From Lachnospiraceae bacterium UBA1766 (GTDB lineage: Bacteria; Bacillota; Clostridia; Lachnospirales; Lachnospiraceae): a DNA stretch of 64,000 nucleotides. Numbering within the stretch: position 1 is the first letter of the stretch; the number at the start of each line of letters is the position of its first letter. Shown here piece after piece: positions 59,749-64,000 of this stretch. Location: NCBI GenBank assembly GCA_002314715.1, contig DCGY01000008.1, positions 11,968 to 75,967 on the forward strand, read 5' to 3'. A program made the position numbers and the translations under genes. The notes beneath the pieces were generated by a model, which did no database searches, was not told the origin of the DNA, and saw only the letters and a list, made by a program, of their open reading frames with translations.

Positions 59749-62055
59749 ATGACAGAAGAGAAAAATAAGGTCATTTTATATGACGAAGGGATAAGTGAAT
59801 TACAGGAATTTGTAGCTCCTGAAAAACTCTATCAGGACCTTATTCGTCGTGTGCAAAAATATCACCCCAGTGATGATATTTCCATGATTGCGAATGCGTA
59901 TGCTATTGCCTATGAGGCACATAAGGATCAAGTGCGTAAATCCGGGGAACCCTATATTATCCATCCTCTGAATGTGGCGATTATTCTGGCTAATTTGGAA
60001 ATGGATAAGGAGACAATCGTAGCCGGTATTTTGCATGATGTTGTGGAAGATACGGTTATGACGGAGGAAGATTTGGCACGTGAATTCGGCCAGGATGTTG
60101 CTCTTTTGGTTGACGGTGTCACCAAATTGGAGAAAATTCCGCTTACCGCCGAGACCAACATTTCCGATGCAAAGTTGGAAATGCAGGCAGAAAATTTGCG
60201 TAAGATGTTCCTTGCCATGGCAAAGGATATCCGCGTTATTATGATTAAGCTGGCAGACCGTTTACACAATATGCGTACACTCCAGTATCAGAAGCCGGAA
60301 AGTCAGATTCGTATTGCCAGAGAAACAAGAGAGATTTATTGTCCCATCGCACAGCGTTTGGGTATCAGTAAGTTAAAAATAGAATTGGACGATTTGTCCA
60401 TGAAATACCTGGAACCGGATGTTTATCAGGAATTGGTAGATAACATTGCCCTTCGCAAAAATGCCAGAGAAAGTTATATTCAGGGCATTGTGGACGAGGT
60501 TAGTGCGCATGTGAAGAATGCCGGAATCGAGGCATCCGTAGACGGCCGAGTAAAGCATTTCTTTAGTATTTACAAGAAAATGAAGAACCAGAATAAAACA
60601 CTGGATCAGATATATGACCTGTTTGCCGTGCGTATTATTGTGGACAGTGTAAAAGACTGTTATGCGGCACTGGGTGTCATGCATGAAATGTATAAACCCA
60701 TTCCGGGTCGTTTCAAGGACTACATTGCCATGCCAAAGGCCAATATGTACCAGTCTCTGCACACCACATTGATTGGTACCAGCGGACAGCCTTTCGAGGT
60801 GCAGATTCGTACCTTCGAAATGCACAAGGCTGCGGAATACGGTATTGCGGCCCATTGGAAATACAAGGAGGCATCCGACGGTAAGAAGGTGGCTGCCCAG
60901 GAAGAGGAGAAGCTGGTATGGCTTCGCCAGATTTTGGAATGGCAGCGAGACATGGAAGACAACAAAGAGTTCATGAATCTGTTGAAAAACGATTTGGACT
61001 TGTTCTCCGATCAGGTGTATTGTTTTACCCCTACCGGTGAAGTAAAGAATCTTCCTGCCGGTTCCACACCCATTGATTTTGCTTACAGCATTCATTCCGC
61101 TGTGGGTAATAAGATGGTCGGTGCCAGAGCCAACGGAAAGCTGGTTACCATTGATTATAAGATTAAAAACGGAGACCGTCTGGAGGTTATCACATCTCAA
61201 AACTCCAAGGGTCCCAGCCGTGACTGGCTGAATATCGTGAAATCCACTCAGGCCAAGAATAAAATCAATCAGTGGTTTAAAAATGAATTCAAGGAAGAAA
61301 ATATAGTACGAGGCAAGGATTTGCTCGCACAGTATTGTAAGACAAAAGGCATCAATTATTCCGAGATTATGAAACCGGATTATATGGATGCGATTATGCG
61401 CAAGTTTGGCTTCCATGACTGGGAGGCAGTGCTTGCGGCAGTGGGACACGGAGCGGTAAAGGAAGGCCAGGTCATCAGTAGAGCCCAGGAGCTTTACGAT
61501 CGGGACCACAAGGAAAAGATGACCAATGATGAGGTCCTGGCCAGCATTGCAGAGGCTTCTGCGGCAGCAGCCAATAAGCCCGTTCAGATGAAGTCCAAGA
61601 GCGGAATTATCGTAAAGGGTATTGCGGATTTGTCCGTTCGATTCTCCAAGTGTTGTTCACCTGTACCCGGGGATGAAATTGTGGGCTTTGTAACCAGAGG
61701 ACGAGGTATCTCCATTCATCGTACCGATTGTATCAACGTGCTGAATCTTCCGGAGCTGGAGAGAGCCCGTATGATTGATGCGGAGTGGCAGGAGCCGGAG
61801 AAACAGACCAAAGAGAAGTATGAGACCGGCCTGAACATTTATGCAAATGACAGAAACGGCTTATTGGCCGATATTTCCAGAGCATTTACGGAAAGAAATT
61901 TAAATATTATTGCATTGAATACCAGAACCAACAAACAGGGACTGGTTACCATGCAGGTTACGTTTGAGATTTCCGGCAGAGAGGAAATGATTCGAATCAT
62001 TGATAAAATCAGCGGAATCGACAGCGTAATTGATATTGAGAGAACCAGCGGTTGA
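59749..62055 (+). CDS. relA: Bifunctional (p)ppGpp synthetase/hydrolase
   Basis: 768 residues, the long RSH form that makes and degrades the alarmone (p)ppGpp. HD hydrolase domain with ILHDVVEDT near residue 97 and IKLADRLHNMRTL; synthetase domain with YKPIPGRFKDYIAMPKANMYQSLHT near 310; TGS domain (CFTPTGEVKNLPAGSTPIDFAYSIHSAVG) near 425; C-terminal zinc-finger-like KCCSPVPGDEIVGF and ACT domain (DRNGLLADISRAFTERNLNI). Hydrolase residues are present, so both activities are expected. Followed by the MBL gene after 21 bases. Confidence 0.97.
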   Translation: MTEEKNKVILYDEGISELQEFVAPEKLYQDLIRRVQKYHPSDDISMIANAYAIAYEAHKDQVRKSGEPYIIHPLNVAIILANLEMDKETIVAGILHDVVEDTVMTEEDLAREFGQDVALLVDGVTKLEKIPLTAETNISDAKLEMQAENLRKMFLAMAKDIRVIMIKLADRLHNMRTLQYQKPESQIRIARETREIYCPIAQRLGISKLKIELDDLSMKYLEPDVYQELVDNIALRKNARESYIQGIVDEVSAHVKNAGIEASVDGRVKHFFSIYKKMKNQNKTLDQIYDLFAVRIIVDSVKDCYAALGVMHEMYKPIPGRFKDYIAMPKANMYQSLHTTLIGTSGQPFEVQIRTFEMHKAAEYGIAAHWKYKEASDGKKVAAQEEEKLVWLRQILEWQRDMEDNKEFMNLLKNDLDLFSDQVYCFTPTGEVKNLPAGSTPIDFAYSIHSAVGNKMVGARANGKLVTIDYKIKNGDRLEVITSQNSKGPSRDWLNIVKSTQAKNKINQWFKNEFKEENIVRGKDLLAQYCKTKGINYSEIMKPDYMDAIMRKFGFHDWEAVLAAVGHGAVKEGQVISRAQELYDRDHKEKMTNDEVLASIAEASAAAANKPVQMKSKSGIIVKGIADLSVRFSKCCSPVPGDEIVGFVTRGRGISIHRTDCINVLNLPELERARMIDAEWQEPEKQTKEKYETGLNIYANDRNGLLADISRAFTERNLNIIALNTRTNKQGLVTMQVTFEISGREEMIRIIDKISGIDSVIDIERTSG

Positions 62056-62076
62056 TGCTGCTGTAAGGAGACTGGC

Positions 62077-62712
62077 GTGAGTAAAATTAAAATTGGACGT
62101 ATGGTTTTGGGTACCTGCAGTACGAATACCTATTTTTTGTATCGTGAGGGAGCAAGTAAGGCAGTTGTCATTGACCCTGCAGATTATGGACAGCATATTT
62201 ATGAGTCGTTAGAGAAGAACGGATTTTCCGTGGAGGCTATTTTATTGACCCACGGCCATTTCGATCATATTTGGGGCTGTGAAGCGCTTCGAAGCTTATC
62301 CGGAGCCAAGATTTATGCCAATACAGATGAAAAGGAACTTCTGGGGAATGCCAGAAAGAATATTTCTGAACAGGCCGGCAGGGCTTGTACCCTGGAGGCA
62401 GATGAGTACCTGAAGGACGGACAGGAAATTACACCGGCGGATATCACCTTTCGGATGATTGCCACCCCCGGACACACGCCCGGTGGCTGCAGTTATTATG
62501 TGGAAGAGGCCGGAATGCTTCTGTGCGGTGATACCCTTTTCCAGGAATCGGTAGGACGTACCGATTTCCCCGGAGGATCCATGGGTACCCTGGTTCGGTC
62601 CATCAAGGATAAGTTGTTTGTACTTCCGGATGAAACCCTTTGCTATCCGGGACACGGTGATTCCACTACAATCGGAAACGAAAAGAAATACAATCCCTTT
62701 TTGGGGGAATAA
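62077..62712 (+). CDS. Glyoxalase II-like MBL-fold hydrolase
   Basis: 211 residues from a GTG start (TAAGGAG six bases upstream). Metal motif LTHGHFDHIWGCEAL, then ATPGHTPGGCSYYV, LLCGDTLF and CYPGHGDST. Resembles the YcbL-type hydrolases that cleave thioesters such as S-lactoyl-glutathione or related compounds; the thiol in clostridia is unknown. It is the last gene of the relA operon before a terminator. The fold is certain, the substrate is not. Confidence 0.9.
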   Translation: MSKIKIGRMVLGTCSTNTYFLYREGASKAVVIDPADYGQHIYESLEKNGFSVEAILLTHGHFDHIWGCEALRSLSGAKIYANTDEKELLGNARKNISEQAGRACTLEADEYLKDGQEITPADITFRMIATPGHTPGGCSYYVEEAGMLLCGDTLFQESVGRTDFPGGSMGTLVRSIKDKLFVLPDETLCYPGHGDSTTIGNEKKYNPFLGE

Positions 62713-62718
62713 AAAATC

Positions 62719-62748
62719 GAAAAATCGCGGCTGTGGCTGCGATTTTTC
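62719..62748 (+). terminator. Rho-independent terminator before hemZ
   Basis: GAAAAATCGC (62719-62728) pairs with GCGATTTTTC (62739-62748). Confidence 0.82.
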
Positions 62749-62769
62749 CGTATATAGGACGGAGCTTTC

Positions 62770-64000
62770 ATGGAACAGATTTTACGGATTCGAGTAAATG
62801 AGGAAAAATATGAATATGATGTTCATTCTCTGGTAAAGGCCTTTTATCCGGAGAAGGCAGTTAAGGTACTGGGACCATCCTGCACTGAGGAGGATATTCC
62901 GGATATTATCCTGGAAATCCGAGAGGATGGGGCAAGCATTTCTATGGGGGAAGCTTGCAAAAAAGAAAAGGCAACGGAAGAAACATTGGAAAAATCATGG
63001 ACTTATACCAAAGAGGATGAAAATCGCTTTGGAACCTATAAGAATGGATTTAAGGCCTTTTTGTATGAAACCTTATCGGGATATTTGCAGATGGAGTTGC
63101 CCTGGGGAAATCTGACGGGAATTCGACCCACCAAGCTTGCTTACGCGGCCTTGGGGGAGGGATTGGATGTACAGACCATTCGCAAGAATTTGAAGAGTCA
63201 GCATTTTGTAAGTGATGAAAAAGCCGACCTGAGTATCGACATCGCCTCCAGAGAACGGGAACTGTTATCATCCATTGACTGTGAAAAAGGCTACAGCCTC
63301 TACATCGGTATTCCCTTTTGTCCCACAACCTGTCTGTATTGTTCCTTCACTTCTTACCCCATTGCAGTTCACAGAGGAGTGGTAGATACCTACATTGACT
63401 GTGTGATTCGGGAATTGGAATATACGGCAAAGGAGTTTCAGGGCAGACAGTTAGACAGCGTTTATATCGGCGGCGGTACGCCTACTACACTTTCGGCAGA
63501 ACAATTGGATCGCCTCATTGGGAAAGTAAGGGCATTGTTTGATTTTTCCAAGGTGAAAGAGTTCACTGTGGAAGCGGGCCGTGCAGATAGTATCGACGAG
63601 GAAAAACTGCAAGTTTTATTTAAACATCAGGTCAGCCGTATCTCCATCAATCCCCAGACCATGAAACAGGAAACCCTGAATTGTATCGGTCGAAAGGCCA
63701 GCGTGGAGCAGGTGCTTTGGGCCTATGATCTGGCGAGAAAAATCGGCTTTGACAACATTAATATGGATTTGATTTTGGGACTGCCGGGAGAGGATGAGAC
63801 GGACGTGCAAAATACCATCGATCAGGTGGTTGCCCTTGCACCGGATAGTTTGACCGTGCATTCCCTTGCCATTAAGAGAGCCTCCAAGCTGAATCAGTGG
63901 ATTAAAGAGAACGGAATCAGTACCCTGAATAATACGGACTCCACCATGGCGATTGCAGCAGAAGGGGCAAGACGTTTGGGGATGCATCCCTATTATTTGT
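62770..64000 (+). CDS. hemZ: Coproporphyrinogen dehydrogenase HemZ, 3' end outside window
   Basis: 410 residues visible from the ATG at 62770 to the right edge, with no stop. An N-terminal ~150-residue HemZ-specific domain ends in LTGIRPTKLAYAAL. The radical-SAM core has the 4Fe-4S motif CPTTCLYCSF, then SVYIGGGTPTTL, VEAGRADSI, RISINPQTMK, and DLILGLPGE. HemZ is the oxygen-independent coproporphyrinogen III oxidase relative of Gram-positive bacteria; its exact reaction in anaerobes without full haem synthesis is unsettled. No other haem genes are in view. Confidence 0.9.
   Translation, partial: MEQILRIRVNEEKYEYDVHSLVKAFYPEKAVKVLGPSCTEEDIPDIILEIREDGASISMGEACKKEKATEETLEKSWTYTKEDENRFGTYKNGFKAFLYETLSGYLQMELPWGNLTGIRPTKLAYAALGEGLDVQTIRKNLKSQHFVSDEKADLSIDIASRERELLSSIDCEKGYSLYIGIPFCPTTCLYCSFTSYPIAVHRGVVDTYIDCVIRELEYTAKEFQGRQLDSVYIGGGTPTTLSAEQLDRLIGKVRALFDFSKVKEFTVEAGRADSIDEEKLQVLFKHQVSRISINPQTMKQETLNCIGRKASVEQVLWAYDLARKIGFDNINMDLILGLPGEDETDVQNTIDQVVALAPDSLTVHSLAIKRASKLNQWIKENGISTLNNTDSTMAIAAEGARRLGMHPYYL

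Overview
The window looks like a chromosome segment of a low-to-moderate GC Gram-positive anaerobe of the class Clostridia, most likely Lachnospiraceae. The reasons are a HemZ-type coproporphyrinogen dehydrogenase, an aberrant ThyX paired with a DHFR, a PrsA-like foldase lipoprotein, a CIRCE heat-shock operator, strong AGGAGG ribosome sites, sigma-A promoters with TTGACA/TATAAT spacing 17 or TGnTATAAT, and gene families (DUF1653, DUF5716/DUF5717-like) that I associate with that family. No transposon, prophage or conventional CRISPR array is visible. The taxonomic call is inference from gene content.

Layout. 1-5.8 kb: comEC end, holA on the opposite strand, a small membrane protein, a DUF1653 protein, an SfsA-MutY fusion and a glycosyltransferase. 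5.9-14.6 kb: a PAP2 membrane phosphatase, glyA, the pheB-hom-aspartokinase operon for threonine/methionine precursors, a membrane-anchored XRE regulator facing a small membrane protein, a GH3-like exoprotein and a HIT protein. 14.7-15.1 kb: tRNA-Gly(GCC) followed by 108-bp tandem repeats that each carry a piece of the tRNA 3' end. 15.3-25.2 kb: one long co-directional run with a beta-CASP nuclease-like MBL protein, thyX, DHFR, and then FkbH-like, split transketolase-like, MaoC-like, ACP, MBOAT and SGNH-like genes. This last block reads as a pathway that builds an acyl group on a dedicated ACP and exports it onto a surface polymer. 25.3-29.6 kb: ilvE, a PrsA-like foldase and htpG under a perfect CIRCE.

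29.65-30.88 kb is a 1.2-kb non-coding island. It has seven 35-nt inverted-repeat units (GCATCG...CGATGC) alternating about every three helical turns, then a perfect TTGACA-17-TATAAT promoter that appears to drive a structured RNA of unknown class. 30.9-38.5 kb: a MutS2-like protein without Smr, an SPFH protein with a ribbon-helix-helix partner and a likely autoregulatory operator, the uxuA-uxuB glucuronate genes, and a SpoIID-like/peptidoglycan-binding protein. 38.7-47.2 kb: a tightly packed six-gene operon with ABC ATPase and permease, a 1.2-kDa-residue-class giant protein (about 1195 aa), an Hsp70/actin-fold ATPase, a TPR-like protein and a coiled-coil membrane protein. I cannot assign it a function, and it is one of the best candidates here for an undescribed system.

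47.2-55.1 kb: a polar amino acid ABC transporter whose operon runs into purC, followed by purF, purB and a PurF paralogue that keeps the PRPP motif and Fe-S cysteines but has lost the glutaminase cysteine. 55.1-64 kb: a LysR regulator, HAD phosphatase, rhamnose-mutarotase-like protein, NlpC/P60 lipoprotein pair, SEC-C protein, apt, relA/spoT, a glyoxalase II-like MBL protein and the start of hemZ. The nucleotide theme (purine synthesis, apt, relA, thyX/DHFR, SHMT) recurs, but the genes lie in separate transcription units.
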